DNA of 64,000 nt from Lachnospiraceae bacterium V9D3004 (GCA_000621985.1 JHWW01000011.1:1-64000), one strand, 5' to 3'; positions 8,123 through 18,186 are shown, counted from the first letter of the stretch. Translations and numbers: made by a program. Notes: generated by a model from the sequence alone, not told the origin.

Positions 8123-8950
8123 CTACCTGTATTTCCCGGGTGACACTCCCGTCATTTTCTTAAATGCACGTATAAAGTTGGCATAATCGTTAAAGCCTGA
8201 CATTGTACACGTATCGGATACACTGCTGCCTCTTTGAAGAAGTTTTTTGGCAGTGTCAATTCTCTTGTCAAGAATATATTCATGAACGGTCATTCCGGTA
8301 TGTTCCTTGAATTTCAGACCGATATAATTACTGCAGTAATTAAGGTTATTGCTAAGATCAGATAATGTTATATCCTGTGTCAGATTATCATCAATATACC
8401 GCATCGTATCTTTTACGAGGTCAGGCATGACATTTTTGTGCCTGACCGGTTTTTTCTCCATGAATAACATGTTGATATATATAAGCAATCTTGTAATGGC
8501 ATTCGCACACATTATATCGGCTCCATATTCATCCGAACCCGTAAGAGTAAGATACTCATCCACATAATGAATATATAACTTCATATCCTTCATATGAAGC
8601 GATATTATACTTGCTTCTTTTGTTTTTTCAAAACATTCTGCCAGCCCGGTACGTGGAGTAGACAACTCGTCAAGGACATTCTTTCCTATATTGATAACGA
8701 TGCGTTCATAAGGAGACGAATCATTTATTATAAGGCGATGAAGCACTCCGGGGCTTATTATTGCAAGATTGCCCGGAGTCATAATATAGCATTTGTCTTC
8801 TATATAGATTCTTGTATTACCTTTGACATACATATATATCTCATACCTGTCTTCATGTCTGTGATACGGAGGATTCTCTCCGGTAATGAAGTCTGTATTC
8901 GACCTGTGAAAGCACATGATCTTTTCAAGCATATCGTAATTAATTGGCAT
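8123..8950 (-). CDS. AraC-family regulator with N-terminal cupin
   Basis: This 275-aa regulator has a cupin-type sensor domain (residues about 10-130, with PPYHRHEDRYEIY and TPGNLAIISPGVLHR) and two helix-turn-helix motifs at the C-terminus (about 175-275, with LSDLSNNLNYCSNYIGLKFKE and GFNDYANFIRAFKK). Proteins with this plan usually sense sugars and control nearby carbohydrate genes. It is divergent from the GH115 gene (235 bases apart), so regulation of GH115 by this protein is the natural inference. Confidence 0.88.
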   Translation of the reverse strand: MPINYDMLEKIMCFHRSNTDFITGENPPYHRHEDRYEIYMYVKGNTRIYIEDKCYIMTPGNLAIISPGVLHRLIINDSSPYERIVINIGKNVLDELSTPRTGLAECFEKTKEASIISLHMKDMKLYIHYVDEYLTLTGSDEYGADIMCANAITRLLIYINMLFMEKKPVRHKNVMPDLVKDTMRYIDDNLTQDITLSDLSNNLNYCSNYIGLKFKEHTGMTVHEYILDKRIDTAKKLLQRGSSVSDTCTMSGFNDYANFIRAFKKMTGVSPGKYR

Positions 8951-9074
8951 AATTTGCTCTTACTCCTTTTCCGGCAGCTGTTATTCATCACATTGGACCT
9001 GCAAGCAATTACTGACTGAACAGACCAATTACTATTGTGTGATATTTGCAATAAATGATGTGAATTATGCAAGG

Positions 9075-9104
9075 ATTATAGCATATTACTATGATATACT
9101 TCAA
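9075..9104 (-). promoter_or_regulatory. Probable promoter of the araC-type gene
   Basis: On the minus strand TTGAAG (9104-9099) and TATAAT (9080-9075) are 18 bp apart. The 16-mer GATTATAGCATATTAC here (9074-9089, plus strand) recurs exactly at 13204-13219. Confidence 0.5.
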
Positions 9105-9126
9105 GCTGTAGTTCTTATCCACAGTC

Positions 9127-9154
9127 AATGTCATTAACTAAATGTCATTAACTA
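9127..9154 (+). repeat. Perfect tandem 14-bp repeat in the GH115 upstream region
   Basis: AATGTCATTAACTA occurs twice without interruption (9127-9140 and 9141-9154), ending 31 bases before the GH115 start codon. Two adjacent copies could be sites for the divergent AraC-type regulator or a recent slippage duplication. Confidence 0.7.
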
Positions 9155-9184
9155 ACAGTACATTTAATCAGGAGGGTATTTCAT

Positions 9185-12100
9185 ATGTCAAAAAAAATCA
9201 TATCATTTTTGATGGTCATTGGGTTGCTGATTAATATATTAGCGTTAAATGTGGGTGCGGTAAGCGTTAACAGTGCGGAGGTAAGTGCAATGGGAAACAC
9301 TCTGGGTAATCAGGCGGGATTCCTTCTGTCGGATGGAAATACTTCAGCGAAGGTATACGTCGATACCGCCAAAGAAGAGATGAGCAGTGGTGACGGACAT
9401 GAGTATTGCGGACTGGAGATTATTGCAAATACGTTCGCCGGTGATGTCGGTCTTGTTACAGGAAAAGATGCCGAGGTGGTCACAAGTGACGGTGACATGA
9501 GCGGTAATGTAATAATTGCCGGAACGATCGGCGGCAATGAAGTCATAGACAAGCTTATCGCAGCCGGAAGCATAGATGTGACCGGATTATATAAAGACGG
9601 TAAGCTCAAATGGGACTGTTATCAGATGCAGTTTGTTGACGGGAGTGTTCTTGCTTCTGCCGGCTACGGCGGTGTAAACAGGGCGCTTGTTATAACGGGC
9701 TCCAATAAGCGTGGTGCTATGTATGGACTGTTCAACATATCCGAACATATCGGTGTGTCTGCATGGGTATATATGGCTGATGCAGTACCGGCAAAATATG
9801 ACTCTGTATATCTTGATGAGTCTCTGCTTGAATTCGGAAGTGACGGTAATAATGACGGTATGTATCTTGCAAAGGAGCCATCGGTAAAATACAGGGGTTT
9901 TTTTATAAATGATGAATCACCTTCATTTACAGGCTGGGCCGGTCAGGCATTCGGCGGTCTTAACGAGAACTGTTACGAGCATATATTCGAGCTTCTGATA
10001 CGTATGAAAGCCAATTATATGTGGCCTGCAATGTGGGGCAACAGCTTCTCCGATGAAGGTAAGGCATTCAAGCTTGCCAATGTTGTTCTTGCAGACGCTT
10101 ACGGTGTGTGCATGGGTACTTCACATCATGAGGCGTGCTGCAGGGCGGGAGTTGAATGGCAGCGTATATACAGGCAGTACGGTAATAACAATGCATGGGA
10201 TTATTCTGTTAACAGTGATGCGATATATAAGTTCTGGAAAGAAGGAATAGAGAGAAACGGTGATTATGAAAGTACCATAACAATGGGTATGCGTGGTGAA
10301 GGTGACAGTGCCCTTAAGGGTGGCGTTCAGACGAATATTGATATTCTCAAAGATATCATAACCGACCAGAATGAGATCATATCTGATTATATAGCCGCCA
10401 ATCCTGACAGTAAGGCAAAGGATGCGCTCAAGATATATATTCCTTACAGCGAGAATGAAGAATATTATTACGGACCGGATGACGGAAGCATAGAGGGACT
10501 TAATGTGTGGGATGGAATGGATGATGTAACGATCATGCTTACTGATGATAATTATGGTAACGTAAGGTCTCTTCCCGAGGAGAGTGTCCGTAACAGGGAA
10601 GCAGGATTCGGACTGTACTATCATCTTGACGGTCATGTAGGTACCGGTGCATATGAATGGGTAAGCTCAACACAGCTTGAGCATATATGGGATCAGCTTA
10701 CGATGGCTTATGATTACAACGTAAGAAATATATGGGTTGTCAACGTCGGTGACATCAAGCCGGTAGAGATGGAACTCAATTATGCAATGGATATTGCATA
10801 TGACATGGAAAAATGGGGGCAGGAAAATACAGCAGATACATATAGAAAAATGTGGCTTACAGCTCAACTCGGTGGCGTAGGCAATTGTCCTTCCGATATT
10901 GCTGAGGGGATTGCTGAATGTGTGGCTGATTTTCTTAAAATAAGTACATACCGCAAGGCTGAATATGTCAAATCCGACCTATACAGCATTGATAATTACA
11001 ACGAAGCACAGAATGTCCTTGCATTATGCGAAAAGACAATTAATGAAGCTGATGATTATTATGCTCACTTCCGTGGAACCGAATGGGATGATGCATATTA
11101 TCAGATCGTATATTATCAGGCAGTTGGTACAGCCAATGTAACAAGAATGCAGATATACAAGGGACTTAATGATTATTTTGCGGCAAGGAACAGCTCTCTT
11201 GCCAATGTATACGCAGGACTTGTCAATGACTGTGTGGAATATGACAAGGAGCTTACGGATTATTACAACAATAAAATGAGTAATGGTAAATGGAAGAAAA
11301 TGATGTCTTCACCTCATGTAGGCTTTGTATCATGGGATTCAAGCGGATGGAGTTATCCTTCTCCGAAAACTGTTAAGCTTGGACAGGATGCAAAGATGCT
11401 TGTAACTCTGGATGGTTCTTCTGACATATATGAAAAAGGGGACGCTGCCCTTCCATTATTTACCAACACCGTAAAACAGAGATATTGTATAACGTTAAGT
11501 AACGGTGGAACCGATGAATATTCATTTACAATAGGCACTCTTGCAGACTGGATTCAGATCACCGATAAGACCGGCGACAGAATTGTTAACGGAGGAATCG
11601 TAAAAGATGCCGCTTACGTATATGTATCAATCGACTGGAGCAGAGTCCGTTCGGACAAGACCGGAACCATAGTTATCAGATCTGTTGCCGATGGAACGGC
11701 AGATGACAAAGAAGCACAACAGGAAGTAAAGATCACGGTCAACACTTCTTATACAGAATATAAGAGCAAAGGGATCGGAACACATTTTGAAAGCAATGAT
11801 GTCGTTGTTATTGACGGCTGCGAATTCATCAATAATACACCATCGGAAGATGGAACAATATGGAGCCGCATCAACGGTTACGGAAGATACGATTCTGCCA
11901 TGAAGATGCTTCCGACAACTAAGTCATTTACTAAGCCTACAGGAGGAACATACGAGGTCAAAGGCGGCAATACAGTAAGAACGGTAACCGATTATGAAGA
12001 AAACTACGACGCTCCATATCTAGAATACAGATTCTATGTTGATGAGGAAGACGATTATACATTTACAATGTATACCACAACTACCAACAATATATTCAAG

Positions 12101-13000
12101 CCTTCAGGCTGGGGATACGTTCCTGTGGAATTATTCTACGGAATAAGTGTTGATGACGGATTCATGCAACAGATCAACTCACTTCCGGATGGCAAATATA
12201 TCTCCTATGCTGCTGACGGCGATAACAAATGGATAGATGGTATTAAGAATAATATCCATGTATCCACTTCCTCAGAACATATGACCGAAGGACTTCATAC
12301 CGTTAGAATATACGGTATGCATGCGGGACTCGGTGTGGAAAGGCTTGTTATAAGCAACAAAGATATCAAACAGAGTTACCTCGGACCCGAGAAAACATTT
12401 ATGCTTGATTATGATATAATTCCTGAACAAAAGACTGGTGTTCATTCTGAAGCAGCGGTCTCTGAATTAAGTTACGGCAAGCCCGAAAACTTAAGCGATA
12501 TCACGGATGCCTCAGATACCAATGATCCTGCTGACAGTTACGAAGAGGAAACTGCAATTCCGAGACCTTATGTTCCTGATAATTCAGGCAGTCAGAATAC
12601 AGGTAATACCGGCAGTGTTCCGGGAGCGTACAATAATTCTACCGGACAAAGTTCTGCGACAGGTGTACCGACCACAACTGCTACAGGCAATACCGACAGA
12701 TCCACAACCGGCAAGAAAGTTGTCAAGGGTAAGAATTATTCCTATAAGGGCGGTATATACAAGGTAACAAAAGCAACCAAAAAAGGCGGAAAAGTAACCT
12801 ATATGTCACCTGTGAAGAAAAATGTCAAAAAGATCACAATTCCATCCAGAATAAAGCTTGGCAAAAAAACTTATACCGTTACCGCAATATCTAAAAATGC
12901 CTTCAAAAAGTGCAAAAACCTCAAGAGCGTAACGGTGCCGAAAAAGCTTTACAAAAAATGTAAAAAAGCCAATAAAAAGATACGGGTTATCAAGGGATAA
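9185..13000 (+). CDS. Secreted GH115 xylan alpha-1,2-glucuronidase with C-terminal repeat domain
   Basis: A 1271-aa exported enzyme with a signal peptide (residues 1-25) and a GH115 catalytic region (about 50-650). Marks include GSNKRGAMYGLFNISEHIG, SVKYRGFFINDE, NYMWPAMW and GTSHHE. The GH115 C-terminal domain follows (about 890-1080, ending near SYLGPEKTFML). After a Thr/Ser/Asn linker (about 1110-1175) comes a Lys-rich LRR-5-like tail with ITIPSRIKLGKKTYTVTAI. GH115 enzymes remove (4-O-methyl)glucuronic acid from xylan side chains. GGAGGGTATTTCAT precedes the ATG. The basic tail probably holds the enzyme at the cell surface (inference). Divergent from an AraC-type regulator; a terminator follows. 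Confidence 0.92.
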   Translation: MSKKIISFLMVIGLLINILALNVGAVSVNSAEVSAMGNTLGNQAGFLLSDGNTSAKVYVDTAKEEMSSGDGHEYCGLEIIANTFAGDVGLVTGKDAEVVTSDGDMSGNVIIAGTIGGNEVIDKLIAAGSIDVTGLYKDGKLKWDCYQMQFVDGSVLASAGYGGVNRALVITGSNKRGAMYGLFNISEHIGVSAWVYMADAVPAKYDSVYLDESLLEFGSDGNNDGMYLAKEPSVKYRGFFINDESPSFTGWAGQAFGGLNENCYEHIFELLIRMKANYMWPAMWGNSFSDEGKAFKLANVVLADAYGVCMGTSHHEACCRAGVEWQRIYRQYGNNNAWDYSVNSDAIYKFWKEGIERNGDYESTITMGMRGEGDSALKGGVQTNIDILKDIITDQNEIISDYIAANPDSKAKDALKIYIPYSENEEYYYGPDDGSIEGLNVWDGMDDVTIMLTDDNYGNVRSLPEESVRNREAGFGLYYHLDGHVGTGAYEWVSSTQLEHIWDQLTMAYDYNVRNIWVVNVGDIKPVEMELNYAMDIAYDMEKWGQENTADTYRKMWLTAQLGGVGNCPSDIAEGIAECVADFLKISTYRKAEYVKSDLYSIDNYNEAQNVLALCEKTINEADDYYAHFRGTEWDDAYYQIVYYQAVGTANVTRMQIYKGLNDYFAARNSSLANVYAGLVNDCVEYDKELTDYYNNKMSNGKWKKMMSSPHVGFVSWDSSGWSYPSPKTVKLGQDAKMLVTLDGSSDIYEKGDAALPLFTNTVKQRYCITLSNGGTDEYSFTIGTLADWIQITDKTGDRIVNGGIVKDAAYVYVSIDWSRVRSDKTGTIVIRSVADGTADDKEAQQEVKITVNTSYTEYKSKGIGTHFESNDVVVIDGCEFINNTPSEDGTIWSRINGYGRYDSAMKMLPTTKSFTKPTGGTYEVKGGNTVRTVTDYEENYDAPYLEYRFYVDEEDDYTFTMYTTTTNNIFKPSGWGYVPVELFYGISVDDGFMQQINSLPDGKYISYAADGDNKWIDGIKNNIHVSTSSEHMTEGLHTVRIYGMHAGLGVERLVISNKDIKQSYLGPEKTFMLDYDIIPEQKTGVHSEAAVSELSYGKPENLSDITDASDTNDPADSYEEETAIPRPYVPDNSGSQNTGNTGSVPGAYNNSTGQSSATGVPTTTATGNTDRSTTGKKVVKGKNYSYKGGIYKVTKATKKGGKVTYMSPVKKNVKKITIPSRIKLGKKTYTVTAISKNAFKKCKNLKSVTVPKKLYKKCKKANKKIRVIKG

Positions 13001-13022
13001 ACTACAAAACCCTCAGAAAATC

Positions 13023-13063
13023 AGTCCCCCGACATCAGTATTATAGACTGTTGTCGGGGGACT
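13023..13063 (+). terminator. Intrinsic terminator after GH115
   Basis: AGTCCCCCGACA (13023-13034) and TGTCGGGGGACT (13052-13063) form a perfect 12-bp stem, followed by TTATTAATT. It lies 23 bases after the GH115 stop. Confidence 0.85.
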
Positions 13064-13080
13064 TTATTAATTCATCTTGG

Positions 13081-13267
13081 TCATTCCGGTATAAGCTGAT
13101 ATGCTGCTTTCTTAAAAATATATTTATTATACTCGAATTTCTTTGGATCCACATGATTGGCAAGCTCACTTGAGGTAATGAAATCGGAAGATACGTATGC
13201 ATAGATTATAGCATATTACAGGCAATTTCGGCAAATGTGTGTCTTTAGGGCCTTAGGGAAGGTTTAC
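13081..13267. other. Non-coding or decayed stretch between GH115 and the GH115 fragment
   Basis: On the minus strand a short unrecognised open segment ends at 13081 (SSELANHVDPKKFEYN within it) but has no convincing start or ribosome site. Just upstream of it is TATAAT within a 16-mer shared with the araC promoter (13204-13219). It may be the debris of a deleted gene. Confidence 0.4.
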
Positions 13268-13434
13268 CTACTTCATATAACTCTCTACCGGTCCGAGATA
13301 TGATGTCTTAAGCTTGTTAGCTGTCGGAAATATTACATATTTTTCCATGACAAGCGCCGGATCGACAGCATATATTCTCATCGTATGAACACCTTCTTCA
13401 AGTGTTCCGATCGATCTCTCAATCTTTGTATATT
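13268..13434 (-). pseudogene. C-terminal fragment of a second GH115 gene
   Basis: The minus-strand frame ending with TAG at 13268 encodes about 55 residues including GTLEEGVHTMRIYAVDPALV and SYLGPVESYMK. These align by eye with the GH115 gene next door (MTEGLHTVRIYGMHAGLGVE and SYLGPEKTFML). There is no start codon and the rest of the gene is absent, so this is a remnant on the opposite strand of the intact gene. Confidence 0.75.
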
Positions 13435-13437
13435 CTC

Positions 13438-13596
13438 CTATTCAGGTCTCTCTCCCTGCAAATATTCATTATATGCAGCATTCGCCTCTTCGCTGGCTTT
13501 TTTATTCCTCCATGCTTCTATCTCACTGCATATTGCAAGCATTTCATCTACCAGCTCATCTCTTGCATATGCCCACTCTCTATGATTCGAATTCAT
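13438..13596 (-). CDS. Small hypothetical protein, 52 aa, directly after glyA
   Basis: ATG 13596 follows the glyA stop with no gap, and the frame stays open for 52 residues to TAG at 13438. The product is acidic and helical (REWAYARDELVDEMLAICSE), with no membrane segment. No separate ribosome site is visible, so it would depend on coupling to glyA. It may be real or a fortuitous frame, and the family is unknown. Confidence 0.4.
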   Translation of the reverse strand: MNSNHREWAYARDELVDEMLAICSEIEAWRNKKASEEANAAYNEYLQGERPE

Positions 13597-14838
13597 TTAT
13601 TTATAGAGCGGATACTTCTCTGTAAGAGTCTTAACAAGCTCCATTGCCTTAGCCTTGTTAGCATCAACATCATCGATAAGCATTGCGATAGCGTCAGCGA
13701 TCACATCCATATCCTCAGTGTTCATTCCTCTTGTTGTAACAGCTGCAGTACCAAGACGGATTCCGCTTGTAACGAATGGCTTCTGAGGATCGTTAGGAAT
13801 TGTATTCTTGTTACATGTTATGTTGGCTTCATCAAGGAAATTCTCAGCCTCTTTTCCTGTAACGCCCTTCTTAACCAGGTCAACAAGCATAAGATGGTTG
13901 TCTGTTCCGCCTGATACGATATCGATTCCGCGGTTCATAAGTCCGTTTGCAAGTGCCTGTGCATTGTCAATTATATTCTTACCATATTCCTTGAATGATG
14001 GATCAAGTGCCTCTTTGAAGCATACTGCCTTGGCAGCGATAACGTGCATGAGCGGTCCTCCCTGAATTCCCGGGAATACAGCTTTGTTAAGCTTGAGCTC
14101 ATTTGCGAATTTCTCTGATGAAAGGATCATACCGCCTCTCGGTCCGCGAAGTGTCTTATGTGTAGTCGTTGTTGTAACATGAGCATAAGGGATCGGACTC
14201 TCATGATAACCTGAAGCAACAAGTCCTGCGATGTGAGCCATATCTACCATAAGGTAAGCACCGACTTCATCAGCTATCTCCCTGAATCTCTTGAAGTCGA
14301 TCTTACGCGCATATGCACTTGCACCTGCAACGATAAGCTTCGGCTTGCACTCTTTTGCGATTCTCTCTACTTCATCATAATCAATATATCCGTCATCATT
14401 AACTCCATAGGGAACAATATTGAAATATGCTCCTGACATGTTAACCGGACTTCCGTGTGTAAGATGTCCGCCATGTGCAAGATTCATACCCATGACCGTA
14501 TCACCCGGCTTAACAAGCGCGAAGAATACTGCCATGTTAGCCTGTGCTCCGGAATGAGGCTGAACATTAGCATAAGTACAGTCAAATAACTTCTTTGCAC
14601 GCTCGATAGCAAGTGTCTCAACAACGTCAACATACTCGCAACCGCCGTAATATCTCTTGCCCGGATATCCTTCTGCGTATTTGTTGGTGCATGGGCTTCC
14701 CATTGCTGCCATAACAGCTTTGCTTACGAAGTTCTCGGAAGCGATAAGCTCAATATGGTCGTTCTGTCTCTCTTTTTCCTGCATGATCGCTTTTGCGATC
14801 TCCGGATCGTAGTTGTTAATCTCGTCAAATGAATACAT
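13597..14838 (-). CDS. glyA: Serine hydroxymethyltransferase
   Basis: This 413-aa PLP enzyme interconverts serine plus tetrahydrofolate with glycine plus methylene-tetrahydrofolate in the cytoplasm. The PLP-lysine motif is [18 protein letters not shown]; other marks are [15 protein letters not shown] and [11 protein letters not shown]. Length is normal. AGGAGG lies 7 bases before the ATG. It is the last enzyme gene of purM-purN-purD-glyA, which fits its supply of one-carbon units and glycine for purine synthesis. Confidence 0.97.
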   Translation of the reverse strand: MYSFDEINNYDPEIAKAIMQEKERQNDHIELIASENFVSKAVMAAMGSPCTNKYAEGYPGKRYYGGCEYVDVVETLAIERAKKLFDCTYANVQPHSGAQANMAVFFALVKPGDTVMGMNLAHGGHLTHGSPVNMSGAYFNIVPYGVNDDGYIDYDEVERIAKECKPKLIVAGASAYARKIDFKRFREIADEVGAYLMVDMAHIAGLVASGYHESPIPYAHVTTTTTHKTLRGPRGGMILSSEKFANELKLNKAVFPGIQGGPLMHVIAAKAVCFKEALDPSFKEYGKNIIDNAQALANGLMNRGIDIVSGGTDNHLMLVDLVKKGVTGKEAENFLDEANITCNKNTIPNDPQKPFVTSGIRLGTAAVTTRGMNTEDMDVIADAIAMLIDDVDANKAKAMELVKTLTEKYPLYK

Positions 14839-14877
14839 CGTATAACCTCCTGATTTATATTAAATTTTAATAGTTTC

Positions 14878-16149
14878 TTACGCTTCATCAATTGCCTTAC
14901 CGATATCGTGTCTCATATATTTGTTATCAAAGCTTATCCATTCGGTTGCCTTATAAGCATTGGCTCTTGCTTCCTTAAGATCGGCTCCCTTGGCTGTTAC
15001 ACCCAGGACACGGCCACCGTTGGTAACTATATTATCACCGTCGAACTTTGTTCCCGAATGATATACGTAGAATCCTTCTTTGCCGTCAAATGCATCGAGT
15101 CCGGTAATTACCTTTCCCTTCTCATAGCTTTCCGGATATCCGTCAGAAGCAAGTATTACACATACTGCCGCGTTATCTTCGAATTCAAGTTCTGTCTCAT
15201 CAAGCTTTCCGTCAATGCAGGCTTCCATGACATCTATTATATCAGTCTTCATTCTCGGAAGAACAACCTGTGCTTCCGGATCACCGAATCTTGCATTATA
15301 TTCAAGAACTCTAGGTCCTGCCGGTGTCAGTATAAGTCCTACGAATAGTATTCCCTTGAATGGACGTCCTTCATTTTTCATTGCATCGATCGTAGGCTGG
15401 AACACCTTAGTCTCACAGAATTCCTGAACTTCCTTTGTATAGAACGGACTGGGTGAAAATGTTCCCATTCCTCCCGTATTAAGTCCTTCGTCATTGTCCT
15501 TTGCTCTCTTATGATCCTGCGCACTTGTCATCGGCTTGATCGTGTTGCCGTCACAGTAACAAAGAACTGATACTTCCCTTCCGGTAAGGAATTCTTCTAT
15601 GACAATTGTATTACCTGCATCTCCGAACTGCTTGTCTTCCATAAGAGTCTTAACGCCGTCCATTGCAGCTGCCTTATCCTCACAGATAAGCACACCCTTG
15701 CCGAGTGCAAGTCCGTCTGCCTTAAGCACTATCGGATAATTGCAATCTTTTAGATATTCTCTTGCAGCCTCAGGCGAATCGAATACCTCATATGCAGCTG
15801 TCGGTATGTTGTATTTTTTCATAAGATCCTTTGAAAATGCCTTGGAACCCTCTATGATCGCAGCATTCTTCGCAGGGCCGAATACCCTTAATCCTTTCGC
15901 TTCGAATACATCAACCACTCCGGCAACAAGCGGATCGTCCATACCGATTATTGTAAGATCGATCTTCTCCTTATCGGCAAAATCAGCCAGTTTTTTAAGC
16001 TCCATGGCTTTGATATCAACACATTCCGCAATGCTGGCAATGCCTGCATTGCCCGGAGCACAGTATATCTTATCAACTTTAGGGCTTTTCGCCACACTCT
16101 GAGCGATAGCATGTTCTCTTCCACCGCTTCCGACAATTAATACTTTCAT
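14878..16149 (-). CDS. purD: Phosphoribosylamine-glycine ligase (GAR synthetase)
   Basis: The 423-aa ATP-grasp ligase joins glycine to phosphoribosylamine in the second step of de novo purine synthesis. N-terminal motif VGSGGREHA, ATP-grasp segments YPIVLKADGLALGKGV and NTGGMGTFSP, and C-terminal FNARFGDPEAQ-type motif (EYNARFGDPEAQ) are present. TAGGAGATAAAAC precedes ATG 16149. It begins 3 bases after purN, which indicates one transcript. Confidence 0.97.
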   Translation of the reverse strand: MKVLIVGSGGREHAIAQSVAKSPKVDKIYCAPGNAGIASIAECVDIKAMELKKLADFADKEKIDLTIIGMDDPLVAGVVDVFEAKGLRVFGPAKNAAIIEGSKAFSKDLMKKYNIPTAAYEVFDSPEAAREYLKDCNYPIVLKADGLALGKGVLICEDKAAAMDGVKTLMEDKQFGDAGNTIVIEEFLTGREVSVLCYCDGNTIKPMTSAQDHKRAKDNDEGLNTGGMGTFSPSPFYTKEVQEFCETKVFQPTIDAMKNEGRPFKGILFVGLILTPAGPRVLEYNARFGDPEAQVVLPRMKTDIIDVMEACIDGKLDETELEFEDNAAVCVILASDGYPESYEKGKVITGLDAFDGKEGFYVYHSGTKFDGDNIVTNGGRVLGVTAKGADLKEARANAYKATEWISFDNKYMRHDIGKAIDEA

Positions 16150-16152
16150 GTT

Positions 16153-16779
16153 TTATCTCCTATTCTTCACAACTTTACCATCTATATATATCTTATCATT
16201 GGCTATGAGGTCAACTGCCTGCGGCAGTATCTTCCATTCAGCCTGTTCCATTACACGTTTTTGTAATACTTCCGGTGTATCATCTTCCATTACATCAACG
16301 GCTTTTTGAAGTATTATCGGCCCCGTATCTGTTCCTTCATCCACAAAATGAACCGTTGCACCCGTCACTTTATTACCTCTTGCAAGCACACTTTCATGTA
16401 CGTGAAGTCCGTAATAACCCGGTCCGCAGTGTGAAGGAATGAGAGACGGATGAATATTGATCATCCTGCCGTAATATTTGTCAATAACCTTTAAAGGAAC
16501 TATAACAAGATATCCGGCAAGAACCACAAGATCTGCATTATATTTTTCCAAAGCAGCAAGAAGCGCTTCGGCGAATTCCTCTCCGTTATCATAATCCTTG
16601 GGAGATATGCAATCGGAAGGAATTCCGTGCTTTTCGGCTCTTGTCAGCGCATATGCGTCCTTCTTATTACTGATAACAGCCGATATGGTCGCATTGCTCA
16701 CTTCTCCCGCCTCAATACTGTCTATAAGTGCCTGAAGATTGGTTCCCCCTCCCGACACAAGAACAACAACATTAATCAT
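16153..16779 (-). CDS. purN: Phosphoribosylglycinamide formyltransferase
   Basis: This 208-aa enzyme transfers a formyl group from 10-formyl-tetrahydrofolate to GAR. It shows LVSGGGTNLQALID at the N-terminus, the catalytic region MINIHPSLIPSHCG and the DEGTDTGPII motif. Length is typical for PurN. It lies between purM and purD in the purine operon; the 94-base gap after purM is the largest in the operon and holds no clear terminator. Confidence 0.96.
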   Translation of the reverse strand: MINVVVLVSGGGTNLQALIDSIEAGEVSNATISAVISNKKDAYALTRAEKHGIPSDCISPKDYDNGEEFAEALLAALEKYNADLVVLAGYLVIVPLKVIDKYYGRMINIHPSLIPSHCGPGYYGLHVHESVLARGNKVTGATVHFVDEGTDTGPIILQKAVDVMEDDTPEVLQKRVMEQAEWKILPQAVDLIANDKIYIDGKVVKNRR

Positions 16780-16873
16780 CTAAGTACCGAACCTTTCCTG
16801 TTCTAAATCTGTTCTTATTTTGTCCTGATCCACATCTATCATATAATACCAATTATGTAACTGTTAACATATA

Positions 16874-17899
16874 TTAACCAAGCGTGATTCCCTTATCACC
16901 GGCCACAATCTCACCGACAATATATGGTTTCTCGCCCGATGCTTTGATCGCTTCAACTGCTTTGTCGGCATCAGCCGGAGCAACTGCGATCATCATGCCG
17001 ATACCCATATTGTAAGTATTGAACATCATTTTCTTATCTATATTACCTTCACTTGCAAGAAGATCGAATACCGGAGGGATATCGAAGCTGCCTTCCTTAA
17101 TATGAGCATTCGTCCCTTCCTTAAGCATGCGCGGAATATTCTCATAGAATCCTCCGCCTGTTATATGACTGCAGGCCTTGATACGAACTCCGGCACTCTT
17201 GATTCCCGCAAGTGCCTTTACATATATCTTGGTAGGAGTAAGAAGCGCCTCACCAAGAGTCATGCCAAGACTGTCATACTTCTTGGACAATTCTTTCTCT
17301 TCTATAGTGAACACTTTTCTTACAAGAGAATAACCGTTACTGTGAATTCCTGAAGAAGCAATACCTATAAGAACATCTCCGGCTGCAAGATCCTCTCCTG
17401 TGATCATGTCAGGCTTATCAACTATTCCCACTGCAAAACCTGCAAGATCATACTCGTCTTCCGGATAGAATCCGGGCATCTCTGCAGTCTCACCACCGAT
17501 AAGAGCCGCACCTGCCTGTCTGCAGCCTTCTGCAACTCCGCTTACTATCTGTGCGATCTTCTCGGGATAATTCTTGCCGCAGGCTATATAATCAAGGAAA
17601 AATAAAGGTTCACCACCTGCACATGCAATATCATTCACACACATTGCAACGCAATCAATACCGATAGTATCATGCTTATCCATCTCAAAAGCAATCTTTA
17701 ATTTGGTACCGACACCGTCAGTTCCCGACACAAGTGTAGGCTCCTTCATTCCCATAAACTTCTGCATGGAAAAAGCACCCGAGAATCCACCAAGTCCGGT
17801 AAGCACTTCAGGACGCATCGTTGACTCTACATGCTTTTTCATAAGTCTGACCGCTTCATAACCGGCTTCAATATCTACTCCTGCATTCTTATAATCCAT
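16874..17899 (-). CDS. purM: Phosphoribosylformylglycinamidine cyclo-ligase (AIR synthetase)
   Basis: This 341-aa enzyme closes the imidazole ring (FGAM to AIR). The ATP-binding region has [16 protein letters not shown] and the C-terminal half has [15 protein letters not shown]. Start at ATG 17899 is supported by GGAGG 6 bases upstream; a longer frame from 17953 would pass through that site. It is the first gene of the visible purine operon. No purine riboswitch is apparent in the 100 bases upstream. Confidence 0.96.
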   Translation of the reverse strand: MDYKNAGVDIEAGYEAVRLMKKHVESTMRPEVLTGLGGFSGAFSMQKFMGMKEPTLVSGTDGVGTKLKIAFEMDKHDTIGIDCVAMCVNDIACAGGEPLFFLDYIACGKNYPEKIAQIVSGVAEGCRQAGAALIGGETAEMPGFYPEDEYDLAGFAVGIVDKPDMITGEDLAAGDVLIGIASSGIHSNGYSLVRKVFTIEEKELSKKYDSLGMTLGEALLTPTKIYVKALAGIKSAGVRIKACSHITGGGFYENIPRMLKEGTNAHIKEGSFDIPPVFDLLASEGNIDKKMMFNTYNMGIGMMIAVAPADADKAVEAIKASGEKPYIVGEIVAGDKGITLG

Positions 17900-18000
17900 T
17901 GCCTGACCTCCGCATATATTAAAAATAATGTAACTTGTTACGATACTGAACAATTAATGATTATACCATAAAAAAATGCTCAAAGCAACGCAATTTCCAA

Positions 18001-18186
18001 TCTGGTAGGGCAGAATTCAGTCCTACCAGATTTCGCACCTGCTAACATTCCGCACTTCGTGCTCCATGTTCCCCAACCCGTAGGGGGTCTGGGATTGTGT
18101 GCTTGCAAGTGACAGACAGCTTATCCATGTCCCCCAACCCGTAGGAGGTCTCCTCGTGCCAGCACGGCAGCCCCCCTACGGGTTGG
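18001..18186. repeat. Intergenic array of inverted and direct repeats
   Basis: The 358-base gap between purM and the CBM9 gene holds TCTGGTAGG/CCTACCAGA (18001-18009 and 18022-18030). CCAACCCGTAGGGGG (18073-18087) recurs as CCAACCCGTAGGAGG (18134-18148) and, inverted and exact, as CCCCCTACGGGTTGG (18172-18186). The 15-base arms can fold into a long stem. No gene is seen. It resembles a REP- or MITE-like intergenic element. Confidence 0.65.
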
